Of a DNA stretch of 64,000 bases, positions 44,059-51,684 are shown piece after piece. The notes below the pieces were generated by a model, which was given only the letters and a program-made list of their open reading frames with translations, did not search any database and had not been told where the DNA came from. Both the position numbers and the translations under genes were made by a program. The stretch's first letter is position 1. Each line of letters begins with the position of its first letter. The DNA comes from Scleromatobacter sp039920745 (GTDB lineage: Bacteria; Pseudomonadota; Gammaproteobacteria; Burkholderiales; Burkholderiaceae_C): contig JBDSDD010000029.1 in the NCBI GenBank assembly GCA_039920745.1, positions 1 to 64,000 on the forward strand, in the 5' to 3' direction.

Positions 44059-45143
44059 GCGTGCGTCGCGGTGGACGTCAGGCCCAGGAAGTGATCCAGC
44101 ATGTGGAAGTGATCGTCGAAGAAGCGATCCTCCATCGCAGCGAGCTCGGCGACAGGCACCCATTCCACTGACGCGGCGTCATCGTCTGCACGCACTTCGG
44201 GCAGCTCGCGCTCGCCCAGGTCGAAGTAGTGCGCGTGCGTGATCGTGCGGCCGCGCTGGCTCCGGTCCGGGTGGTCGAACACGGCCACCGAGCGCAGGCT
44301 GCGGCGCATCGTCTCTTCCAGCAGCTTCAGGTGCGTCTCTTCTTCCAGCTCGCGCAGGCAGGACTGCCACGTCGTCTCGCGCAACTCGATGAAGCCACCC
44401 GGCACCGCCAGCAGGCCGCGGCCCGGCGCCTTGCCGCGGCGAATCAGCAGCACCTGGCCGGCGCACTGCAGCACGGCGTCGACGGTGACGAAGGTGGGCG
44501 CGTACGGCGCTGCGCGCCACGCTTCCTTGTAGCGCTTGAGCATGCGCCACTCGCCGGCCAGTTCGGCGAAGAACGGCAGCGCCGTCCAGGCGCGCAGGAA
44601 GGCGAGCGTCGACGGCGGGGCCTGGTCGACGAACGCGGCGAGCGTCGCGTCGATGGCGGGCGGCTGGTGGGCATCCTCGGGCAGGCTGGCGAACAGCGCG
44701 TCGCGCAGTTGCGTCGCGTCGGCGCCGGGAAGGCGGTCGACCGACACCAGCGTCCAGCCCGGGAACGCCGCGAGGTAGCTGCTGGTGGCGTCCTTGAAGT
44801 GGCCCACCAGCGCGATGCGCGGTGACTGCTCGGTCGCCAGCAGCGTGGCGACGCCGTCGCGCACCGACGCGACCCAGCGCGCCTCGTCGTAGTAGTCGCG
44901 CATCGGCACGACGGTGACGCGTTCGCGGTCCGCGACGGGGAGCGCGAGGCGGATCATCCCGGCGCGCTCCGTCCACGTGAACGGGTTCTTGGGCGTGCGC
45001 GCCTGGAACGCGGAGCCGACCACGACGACGACGCGCGGCGCGATCTCCAGCGCGCGCGTCAGCAGCGCGAGGTGCGCGTCGTGCAAAGGCTGGAAGCGGC
45101 CGACGAGGACGGCCACGTCGGCGGTGTGCAGGGAGGAGGTCAT
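44055..45143 (-). CDS. Bifunctional NadM-type NMN adenylyltransferase / Nudix hydrolase
   Basis: A 362-residue fusion. Residues 1-170 are a NadM nucleotidyltransferase (VLVGRFQPLHDAHLALL). Residues about 215-350 are a Nudix domain with a complete Nudix box (GGFIELRETTWQSCLRELEEETHL). Characterised fusions make NAD and hydrolyse ADP-ribose. Because ADP-ribose is the NrtR effector, this enzyme could tune the repressor (inference). It is 4 nt downstream of nadE and overlaps pnuC. It duplicates the adenylyltransferase activity of NadR in the same operon. Confidence 0.92.
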   Translation of the reverse strand: MTSSLHTADVAVLVGRFQPLHDAHLALLTRALEIAPRVVVVVGSAFQARTPKNPFTWTERAGMIRLALPVADRERVTVVPMRDYYDEARWVASVRDGVATLLATEQSPRIALVGHFKDATSSYLAAFPGWTLVSVDRLPGADATQLRDALFASLPEDAHQPPAIDATLAAFVDQAPPSTLAFLRAWTALPFFAELAGEWRMLKRYKEAWRAAPYAPTFVTVDAVLQCAGQVLLIRRGKAPGRGLLAVPGGFIELRETTWQSCLRELEEETHLKLLEETMRRSLRSVAVFDHPDRSQRGRTITHAHYFDLGERELPEVRADDDAASVEWVPVAELAAMEDRFFDDHFHMLDHFLGLTSTATHA

Positions 45144-45147
45144 GGGC

Positions 45148-46848
45148 TCAGGCGACCTTGGCCGCGATGGGCATCTGCCGCCCGCTGCCGAATGCGCGCG
45201 ACCGCACGCGGATGATGGGCGGCGCCTGGCGGCGCTTGTATTCGTTGCGAGCGATCAGGCCGCGCACGCGCGCCACGAGCGCGTCGCCCGTGGGCTGTGC
45301 GCGCAGGGCCGCGACGAACTCGGTGGCGTGGGCCAGCTCCGCGGGCGCGAGGCGCCCGCCTTCGATCAGCAGCTTGAGGATCTCGTCGAGCACCGGATAG
45401 GGCGGCAGGCTGTCGGTGTCGCGCTGGTCGGGGGCGAGTTCGGCCGACGGCTCCTTGTCGATGATGGCCATCGGGATCAGCTCGCGGCCAGCGGCCTCGT
45501 TGACGTGGCGCGACAGCGCGAACACCTCGGTCTTGTAGAGGTCGCCGATCAGGCCCAGGCCGCCGTTGGTGTCGCCGTACAGCGTGCAGTAGCCCACCGA
45601 GATCTCCGACTTGTTGCCGGTGGTCAGCAGCAGGTGGCCGAAGGCGTTGGAAAACTCCATCAGCGTCGTTCCGCGCACGCGGGCCTGGAGGTTTTCCAGC
45701 GGCAGGCCCTTGAGCGGCTGCTCGAACGAGGCCTCGAACTGCTGGCTGAACGCGGCCACCGTGTCGGCGATCGGATGCGTGAACAGCTGCACGCCGAGGT
45801 TGCGGCACAGCGTGACCGAGTCGTCGACGGAACCGGCCGACGAGTACACCGACGGCATCGTGATGCCGACCACGTTGTCGGCGCCAAGCGCGTCGACGGC
45901 CAGCGCCAGCGTCAGCGCGCTGTCGATCCCGCCCGACGAGCCGATCACGGCCTTGGTGAACCCGCAGCGGCGCGCGTAGTCGCGCAGGCCCAGCACGATC
46001 TGCGCGCGGTAGAACGCCATCGTCGACAGGCCCCTCGGGTCGACGGCGGCGAGTGCCTCACCGGTGCCCGCGGTGAAGCGGCCGTTCTCGAAGCCGAGCG
46101 TGGTGACGTCCTCGACGAAGCGCTGCGCTTCGTAGCAGACGGCGCCCGTCGCGTCGAGGGCGAAGGAGGCGCCGTCGAACACGACCGTGTCCTGGCCGCC
46201 GACCTGGTTGACGTACAGCAGCGGGAAGCCGTGGCGCCGGCAGGCGTCGCCGAAGACCTGGTGGCGCATCTCGCGCTTGCCGATGTCGGACGGGCTGGCG
46301 TTGATCGACACGACGAGGTCGGGCGCGGCGTCGGCCAGGCGCGAGAACGGGTTGACCGCGTAGTCGGCGCCGCCGTCGTTCCAGCCGTCCTCGCAGATCA
46401 TCAGGCCGACCTGCGTCGTGCCTATGCGCAGCACGCGGGCGACGTCCGGGCCCGGCGCGAAGTGGCGCATCTCGTCGAAGATGTTGTAGGTGGGCAGCAG
46501 CTGCTTGGCGTAGCGCAGCACGACCACCCCGGCCTTGAGCACCACCAGCGCGTTGAGCAGGCGCTTGCCGACGCCGTCGCGCGCGAGCGGCGCGCCCACG
46601 ATCCAGTGCAGCGTGGGGAACGCCTGCGACGCCGTCTGCAGGTCGTGCAGGCCTTGCGCGGTGCGCGCGAGGAAGTCGGGCTCTTCGAGCAGGTCGCCGG
46701 GGTAGTAGCCCGTTAGTGAGAGTTCGGAGAAGACGACGAGGTCGGCCTGCGCGTCCGAGGCGGCGCGCGCGGCCTCGATCATCTTGGCGACGTTGCCGGC
46801 GATGTCGCCGACCATGTAGTTCAACTGGGCAACGGTGATCTTGAGCAT
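45148..46848 (-). CDS. nadE: Glutamine-dependent NAD+ synthetase
   Basis: A 566-residue two-domain enzyme. The N-terminal nitrilase-type glutaminase (MLKITVAQLNYMVGDIAGN, FSELSLTGYYPGDLL, LMICEDGWND with the catalytic Cys) supplies ammonia. The C-terminal synthetase has the ATP-binding GSSGGIDSALTLALA and TTGNKSEISVGYCTLYGD. It converts nicotinate adenine dinucleotide to NAD. Spacing is 11 nt after pncB and 4 nt before nadM. Length and all motifs are normal. Confidence 0.95.
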   Translation of the reverse strand: MLKITVAQLNYMVGDIAGNVAKMIEAARAASDAQADLVVFSELSLTGYYPGDLLEEPDFLARTAQGLHDLQTASQAFPTLHWIVGAPLARDGVGKRLLNALVVLKAGVVVLRYAKQLLPTYNIFDEMRHFAPGPDVARVLRIGTTQVGLMICEDGWNDGGADYAVNPFSRLADAAPDLVVSINASPSDIGKREMRHQVFGDACRRHGFPLLYVNQVGGQDTVVFDGASFALDATGAVCYEAQRFVEDVTTLGFENGRFTAGTGEALAAVDPRGLSTMAFYRAQIVLGLRDYARRCGFTKAVIGSSGGIDSALTLALAVDALGADNVVGITMPSVYSSAGSVDDSVTLCRNLGVQLFTHPIADTVAAFSQQFEASFEQPLKGLPLENLQARVRGTTLMEFSNAFGHLLLTTGNKSEISVGYCTLYGDTNGGLGLIGDLYKTEVFALSRHVNEAAGRELIPMAIIDKEPSAELAPDQRDTDSLPPYPVLDEILKLLIEGGRLAPAELAHATEFVAALRAQPTGDALVARVRGLIARNEYKRRQAPPIIRVRSRAFGSGRQMPIAAKVA

Positions 46849-46859
46849 CGCAAATTCCT

Positions 46860-48065
46860 TCAGGCGGATTCGGACGCGACGTTGAAGACCTTGCGCAGGT
46901 AGGCCAGGAAGGTCTCGTCCTTGCAGAGCGTCTTGCCCGGCGAGTCCGACAGCTTGGCCACCGGTTGGCCGTTGCATTGCGTCAGCTTCATCACGATGTT
47001 GAGCGGCACCAGGCCGACGTCGTTGGACAGGTTGGTGCCGATGCCGAAGCCCAGTTGGGTGCGGTCGGCGAAGTGGGCGTAGATGCGCAACGCGGTCGGC
47101 AGGTCGAGGCCGTCGGAGAACGTCAGGCGCTTGGTGTGCGCGTCGATGCGCAGCTTGGCGTAGTGCGCCAGCGCCTTCTCGCCCCAGACGACCGGGTCGC
47201 CCGAATCGTGGCGCAGGCCGTCGAACAGCTTGGCGAAGTAGAGGTCGAAGTCGGCCAGGAAGGCGTCCATGCCGACGACGTCGGTCAAGGCGACGCCGAG
47301 ATCACCGCGGTACTCCTGCACCCAGTTCTCGAGCGCCAACTTCTGGAAGTCGCGCAGCCGAACGTCGAACGCCTGGTAGGACTGCAGGTACTCGTGGGCC
47401 ATCGTGCCGATCGCCACCAGGCCGAACTTCCTGGCCAGATGCACGTTGGACGTGCCCTTGAAGAACTCCGGAACCTCGTCCTTCAAGGTGCGCACCACTT
47501 CTTCCTGCCACGCGCCCGAGAAGCGACGGCGCACGCCGAAGTCGAAGAACTCGAACGGGTGCGCGCGCGATGCTCCGCCCGCGCCGAATGCGCGCAAGGA
47601 TGCGATCTTGGCCTGCAGGCGCCGGCGGCCCTCGACGAGCGCGGCGGCCGCGTCCCTGCGGCGGAAGTACAGCTCGTTGACGATGGCCAGCACGTAGATC
47701 TCGAAGCCCATCACGTGCACCTGCGGGCCGTCGGCGACGATCTCCAGGGTGCGGCCGTCGGCGGCGATGCTCGCCTGGACGAAACGCCGCTGGAACTTGA
47801 AGATGCGCAGGAAGTCGACGAAGTCGTTCTTCATGTAGCGCAGCGCGCCGAGGTAGCCGAGCTCGTCTTCCGTGAACGACAGCGAGCACAAATGGTCGAG
47901 CTGTTCGTTGACCTCGCACAGCAATTCGGCCAATGGGAAGCTGGGCGCATTGCGGCACACGAAGCGGTACTCCGCCTGCGCCTGGGGGTGGCGATGCAGC
48001 ATGGTCTGCCACATCGTGAACTTGTAGAGGTCGGTCTCGAGCAGGCTGTGGAGGATCGGGGTCAT
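46860..48065 (-). CDS. pncB: Nicotinate phosphoribosyltransferase
   Basis: A 401-residue enzyme making nicotinate mononucleotide from nicotinate and PRPP. Family signatures include LLETDLYKFTMWQ, FEFFDFGVRRRFSG, GTSNVHLARKFGL, GTMAHEYLQSYQAF and FDGLRHDSGDPVVWGEKA. It is 17 nt downstream of pncA, whose product supplies nicotinate. The start MTPILHSLLETDLYK is standard for the family. Confidence 0.95.
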   Translation of the reverse strand: MTPILHSLLETDLYKFTMWQTMLHRHPQAQAEYRFVCRNAPSFPLAELLCEVNEQLDHLCSLSFTEDELGYLGALRYMKNDFVDFLRIFKFQRRFVQASIAADGRTLEIVADGPQVHVMGFEIYVLAIVNELYFRRRDAAAALVEGRRRLQAKIASLRAFGAGGASRAHPFEFFDFGVRRRFSGAWQEEVVRTLKDEVPEFFKGTSNVHLARKFGLVAIGTMAHEYLQSYQAFDVRLRDFQKLALENWVQEYRGDLGVALTDVVGMDAFLADFDLYFAKLFDGLRHDSGDPVVWGEKALAHYAKLRIDAHTKRLTFSDGLDLPTALRIYAHFADRTQLGFGIGTNLSNDVGLVPLNIVMKLTQCNGQPVAKLSDSPGKTLCKDETFLAYLRKVFNVASESA

Positions 48066-48082
48066 GGCTTCATTCTCGTTGT

Positions 48083-48940
48083 TCAGGCGCGCAGCAGCTT
48101 CAACGCGTCGACGGCGCTCATCAGGCGCACGCCCTGGGCGCGCATCTCGTCGAGGAACGCGGTGTGCTGCGCCTCGAAGCCGCCGACCGGGCTCATGCAG
48201 TCGGTCAGCAGAACGACGCGCTCGGGGTGGCCGCCGGGCAGGTTGGCGACGATGTGCTCGGTGGTGGCGCGCACGCAGTGGCTGCTGGCCTCGCCGGCGA
48301 TGAGCAGCACGTCGGCGCGGTCGAGGTCGGCCAGCAGCGCGGTGTTCAGCTGCGTGTGGTTGTCGTCGGCGTCGGGCACCTCGGCCTGGATCGCGCTGTA
48401 GTGCTCGGTCCACGGGTTCTCGCCCTTGGTGACCTTGGCCACGCCGCGCAGCTGCGCCTCTTCCCATTCGTTGTAGGCGGCGCGCACGTCGGCGTGCACG
48501 CCATGACCCCAGGTGCCGATCTCGCAGTGCACCGGCCAGACCATCAGCGTGTAGCGCCCGCGGGATTCGAGTTCGTCGAGGTAGGCCAGCGTGCGAGGCC
48601 GGGCGGCGGGGTCGCGCGGCTGGAATTGGCCGGCGCGCACCTGGGCAGCGGTGATGGTCGTGAAGGGGTTCACGGGCGCTGCGTCGGCCTGCTTCCAGAA
48701 CGTCGGGTGGGCGATGTCGACGTGGTGGTGCGAGTCCAGCGTGATGGTGATGTCGGTCAGCGCGGGGCCGGCGGCGCGGATCAGCGCGGCGGTGCGCTGC
48801 ATGTCGGCGTGGGCGCCGGCGACGGGCAGGGCCGGAGCGACGACGGCGCCGCTGAGCGGGTCGACCGGGCGGTAGCCGGCGGGTACGTCGCAGAAATCGT
48901 TCTGTGGGTCGATGATCAGGAGCTGGGCAACGTTCTTCAT
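48083..48940 (-). CDS. pncA: Nicotinamidase
   Basis: A 285-residue cysteine hydrolase of the isochorismatase fold that deamidates nicotinamide. The catalytic Asp is in LLIIDPQNDFC, metal ligands in DSHHHVDIAHP, and the catalytic Cys in ASSHCVRAT. It is longer than enterobacterial PncA, with an extra segment near YNEWEEAQLRGVAKVTKGENPWTEHY. The start at 48940 has AAGGA 8 nt upstream; another ATG three codons earlier overlaps that site. First gene of the six-gene NAD salvage operon, under the NrtR element. Confidence 0.92.
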   Translation of the reverse strand: MKNVAQLLIIDPQNDFCDVPAGYRPVDPLSGAVVAPALPVAGAHADMQRTAALIRAAGPALTDITITLDSHHHVDIAHPTFWKQADAAPVNPFTTITAAQVRAGQFQPRDPAARPRTLAYLDELESRGRYTLMVWPVHCEIGTWGHGVHADVRAAYNEWEEAQLRGVAKVTKGENPWTEHYSAIQAEVPDADDNHTQLNTALLADLDRADVLLIAGEASSHCVRATTEHIVANLPGGHPERVVLLTDCMSPVGGFEAQHTAFLDEMRAQGVRLMSAVDALKLLRA

Positions 48941-48968
48941 GGGGTGCATCCTTTGGGTCCGTGAGTTC

Positions 48969-49004
48969 ACTATACAGCAGCAAGTTGTACAACACAACTA
49001 ATAA
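48969..49004 (-). promoter_or_regulatory. pncA operon promoter with overlapping NrtR operator
   Basis: The operator element is at 48984-49004 (GTTGTA-CAACA-CAACTAATAA). On the minus strand TTGTGT (48992-48997) and TATAGT (48969-48974) are spaced 17 bp, a good sigma-70 promoter whose -35 lies within the operator, so bound NrtR would exclude polymerase. Confidence 0.75.
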
Positions 49005-49080
49005 CCGAAAAGCGAGACCGTACTGGGGGAGGGGCCGGATGAAGGGGGATTCAGCGCGACGGCAGCCGGAACGGGTATCC

Positions 49081-49099
49081 TATCCTCCCCCACAGGATA
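49081..49099. promoter_or_regulatory. RcnR/CsoR-family operator upstream of rcnR
   Basis: TATCCT (49081-49086) and AGGATA (49094-49099) flank a C-rich CCCCCAC centre, the AT-arm/G-tract pattern of RcnR and FrmR operators. It lies 7 bp before the rcnR start. A second G-tract site, TACTGGGGGA, is at 49021-49030. Confidence 0.65.
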
Positions 49100-49105
49100 A
49101 AAAGC

Positions 49106-49369
49106 ATGGCCGTCCACCCGTCCCATCCCGACATCATCAAGCGCCTCAAGCGCGCCGAGGGCCATCTGCGCAGCATCGTGACGATGCTGGAGCAAGGCCG
49201 TGACTGCCTGGAGATCGCGCAACAGATGCAGGCCGTGGAAAGCGCGGTCGGCAACGCCAAGAAGACGCTGGTGCACGACCACATCGATCACTGCCTGGAG
49301 CACGCGGTCGACGGCGTCGGCGCGCGCGATGCGATCAGCCAGTTCAAGGCCATCACGAAGTACCTATGA
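49106..49369 (+). CDS. RcnR/FrmR (DUF156) metal-responsive repressor
   Basis: An 87-residue all-helical CsoR/RcnR-family repressor. His3-type N-terminus MAVHPSHPDIIKRLKRAEGHLRSIVTMLE, the conserved Cys in QGRDCLEIAQQM, and His residues in VHDHIDHCLEHAV match nickel/cobalt-sensing RcnR rather than copper-sensing CsoR. It is translationally coupled to rcnA (ATGA overlap 49366-49369). It should release DNA on binding Ni or Co and so induce the exporter. Confidence 0.9.
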   Translation: MAVHPSHPDIIKRLKRAEGHLRSIVTMLEQGRDCLEIAQQMQAVESAVGNAKKTLVHDHIDHCLEHAVDGVGARDAISQFKAITKYL

Positions 49370-50340
49370 ATTCCCTTTCCGATTTGCACACCTTGCTCCA
49401 GGGCGGCAACGCCTGGCTGTTCATCCCCAGCGCAATCTTGCTGGGCGCGCTCCACGGCCTGGAGCCCGGCCATTCGAAGACGATGATGGCCGCATTCATC
49501 ATCGCGGTGCGCGGCACGCTGACCCAGGCCGTGCTGCTGGGCCTGGCGGCGACGATCTCGCACACGGCCATCGTCTGGGCGATCGCTCTCGGCGGGATGT
49601 ACTTCGGGCAGCGGTGGAGTGCCGAGGCGAGCGAGCCGTGGATGCAGCTCATCTCGGGCGCGCTGGTGATCGGTGTCGCCGCGTGGATGCTGTGGCGGAC
49701 GTCGCAGAACCAGGCGGCGTGCTTTCATGACCACGGCGACGACGGGCACGCGCATCACGATCAAGACCACGGACACGCGCATGCCCCCGCGCAAACGCAC
49801 GCCCCCGCGCACGCTCACGAGGGCCATGACCATGACCATGACCATGACCATGACCACGATCATGCACAGGACGACCATCACGGCCATGCCACCGCCTGCG
49901 CCCACGACCACGACCACGACCACGGCCCGGCCAGAACCGCGCTGGCGAGCGCCGAGGCGCAGGATCCGCACGCCCGCATGCACGCCGAGCAGATCCAGAC
50001 CCGCTTCGCCGGCCGCCAGGTCACGACCGGGCAGATCATCCTGTTCGGCCTCACCGGCGGACTGATCCCTTGCCCGGCGTCGATCACCGTGCTGCTGCTG
50101 TGCCTCCAACTCAAGAAGATCGCGTTGGGCGCGGTGCTGGTGTTGGGCTTCAGCGTCGGGCTGGCTTTGACGATGGTCGCTTCTGGTGTCATCGCGGCGC
50201 TGAGCGTCAAGCACCTGTCGAAGCGGGTCAGCAGCGGGCGCTTCGGCGAGCTGGCGGCCAAGGCGCCCTACTTCTCGGGCGCCCTGATGCTGCTCGTCGG
50301 GCTGTACGTCGGCTGGCAGGGCTTGCACGTCCTGGTCTGA
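49366..50340 (+). CDS. rcnA: Nickel/cobalt efflux protein RcnA
   Basis: A 324-residue inner-membrane exporter of the NicO/RcnA family. The N-terminal half has LLGALHGLEPGHSKTMMAAFI, the family signature in helix 1. A long cytoplasmic-side loop (residues about 120-190) is extremely His/Asp-rich. Four more helices follow, with GLTGGLIPCPASITVLLLCLQ. The His-rich loop probably collects metal. ATG overlap with rcnR puts both on one transcript. Confidence 0.93.
   Translation: MNSLSDLHTLLQGGNAWLFIPSAILLGALHGLEPGHSKTMMAAFIIAVRGTLTQAVLLGLAATISHTAIVWAIALGGMYFGQRWSAEASEPWMQLISGALVIGVAAWMLWRTSQNQAACFHDHGDDGHAHHDQDHGHAHAPAQTHAPAHAHEGHDHDHDHDHDHDHAQDDHHGHATACAHDHDHDHGPARTALASAEAQDPHARMHAEQIQTRFAGRQVTTGQIILFGLTGGLIPCPASITVLLLCLQLKKIALGAVLVLGFSVGLALTMVASGVIAALSVKHLSKRVSSGRFGELAAKAPYFSGALMLLVGLYVGWQGLHVLV
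49825..49854. repeat. Five tandem CATGAC hexamers in the rcnA His loop
   Basis: Exact 6-bp copies encode alternating His-Asp. Slippage would lengthen or shorten the metal-binding loop in frame. Confidence 0.9.
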
Positions 50341-50402
50341 GCCTGGCCTCCGCGCGCACCCCGAATGCGCTGCCCCAGGCGGCGCCGCGAAGTGTCAGCG
50401 CC

Positions 50403-51317
50403 TCAGAAGTGGACGGACAGCCCCACCGTCGACTGCAGGTCGGTGGACTGCCATGTGGTGCCGCGCGACACCGAGAAGTCGAGCTGCATCGACGCCGACG
50501 TGGCGTACGACGCACCGGCCGCGACGTGCGCGGTGTTGTTGTCGATGACGTTGTTGAACGCCAGCTTCTCTCCCGACAGCTCGACGTAGCTCTTCCAGCG
50601 CGCGGCCTTGGTCTTGTCGACGGTGCTCACCTCGAGGCCGGCCACATAGTGTTCGAACGCCATGCCCCCGCCGCGCGTGAAGCCCGGCGTGAAGCCGATG
50701 GACATGTCCTCGGGGTTGTCCCACATCGCGGTGATGCGCAGCGAACGGCGCACGTTGCCGGCGCGCGGGGCCGGGGCGCCGGTGACGACGTCCGCGTGCG
50801 CGCCCCACGCCAGCTGCGACAGCAGCGGCGCCTGGATGCGATCCTCGGCGCTCCAGCGCGCGCCCACCGTGACGTCGGCCGGGTTGGCCGCGCGCGGCAG
50901 CACGCGCACCAGCGGGTCGCGGTCGGGGCCGTTGGGCGCCGGCATGCCGTCGGCGTGGATCTGCACCCGCTGGTTGCGGTCGAGCACCATGCGGGTGACG
51001 GGGTTGCCGAGCGCATTGGGGTCGATGCGCACCGGCTTGATGGAAGGCTTCGCGGGCGTGCTCGGCACGATGGCCCTGGGCTTGGCGTCGGGCGCGGCCA
51101 TCGCAGCCGCGATCGCCGACTGCACCAGCGCCGGGTCGACCACGTTGTCGCTGGGCATCAGCGTGGCGTAGACCGCCGGGTCGACCTGGTCGCCGCCGAG
51201 GGCGTCGAGCTCGACGTCCGCGCCGAACACGTCCTGCTGCGCGTGCGCGACCGGGCCGAACGTCGCGAGCGAGGCGGCGACGAGGGCGGTGGCGAGGAAT
51301 GGGCGCAGCGGCTTCAT
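50403..51317 (-). CDS. Outer-membrane beta-barrel protein, paralog 1
   Basis: A 304-residue protein with a signal peptide (MKPLRPFLATALVAASLATF to AHA), an N-terminal extension of about 90 residues and then a barrel-like domain ending in VHF. The C-terminal half resembles the transporter/Phenol_MetA_deg type of barrel (LDFSVSRGTTWQSTDLQSTVGLSVHF layout). Its last 150 residues match those of the genes at 53007-53828 and 54249-55058, for example in the SMQLDFSVSRG segment versus STQIDFAVTRG. Function unknown. It is divergent from the retron region, whose RNA begins 190 bp away. Confidence 0.75.
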   Translation of the reverse strand: MKPLRPFLATALVAASLATFGPVAHAQQDVFGADVELDALGGDQVDPAVYATLMPSDNVVDPALVQSAIAAAMAAPDAKPRAIVPSTPAKPSIKPVRIDPNALGNPVTRMVLDRNQRVQIHADGMPAPNGPDRDPLVRVLPRAANPADVTVGARWSAEDRIQAPLLSQLAWGAHADVVTGAPAPRAGNVRRSLRITAMWDNPEDMSIGFTPGFTRGGGMAFEHYVAGLEVSTVDKTKAARWKSYVELSGEKLAFNNVIDNNTAHVAAGASYATSASMQLDFSVSRGTTWQSTDLQSTVGLSVHF

Positions 51318-51506
51318 GGCAGGGGACGTGATGCGTTGCAGCATAAATGAGGTCGCGGACGGCGGACAAGCGCTGAATTGTCACGCGAGGTTGGCCATCG
51401 GGATCGCCGCAACAACGCGGCGTCATGCGCGCAGATCGGCCCGGAGCGCGCGCGGACGGTTCCATGTGCTCGACAGGTCGTCATGGCCAGCTCGTATGAT
51501 CGCCTC

Positions 51507-51666
51507 GCGGTCGCTGCCCAAGTGTTCATCGGGACGGTTCTCGAATCGATTCCGGTCCGCGGGGTCACCCCGTCGGTAGAGCTCTTGTCAGGGACATCCA
51601 GGGCGATGGGCCCGCAGCATGCGCTGCCGCACCATTCGCATCACCAGCAGGTTGGGTGGCGACCGC
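51507..51666 (+). ncRNA. Candidate retron msr-msd RNA
   Basis: GCGGTCGCTGCCCAA (51507-51521, a1) pairs with TTGGGTGGCGACCGC (51652-51666, a2): 15 consecutive pairs, two of them G-U, both allowed only in plus-sense RNA. Inside are an msr-like hairpin (51557-51576, eight pairs with one bulge and a UCA loop) and an msd-like long stem (51603-51609 with 51632-51639, continuing to GCAGC/GCTGC at 51614-51618 and 51623-51627). It ends 18 nt before the reverse transcriptase start, as in known retrons. G51522, right after a1, would be the branching base (inference). Folding was done by eye. Confidence 0.65.
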
Positions 51667-51684
51667 ACCTTGGCCCGGAGACCC

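Noticed and set aside
49741..49930. Repetitive His/Asp-coding DNA that could look like a repeat array
   Set aside because: It is the metal-binding loop of rcnA, an in-frame coding repeat without spacers, not a CRISPR.
51543..51552. GAATCGATTC palindrome upstream of the reverse transcriptase
   Set aside because: It lies inside the proposed msr region. As an RNA hairpin it would have no loop, so it is not a separate regulatory site on present evidence.
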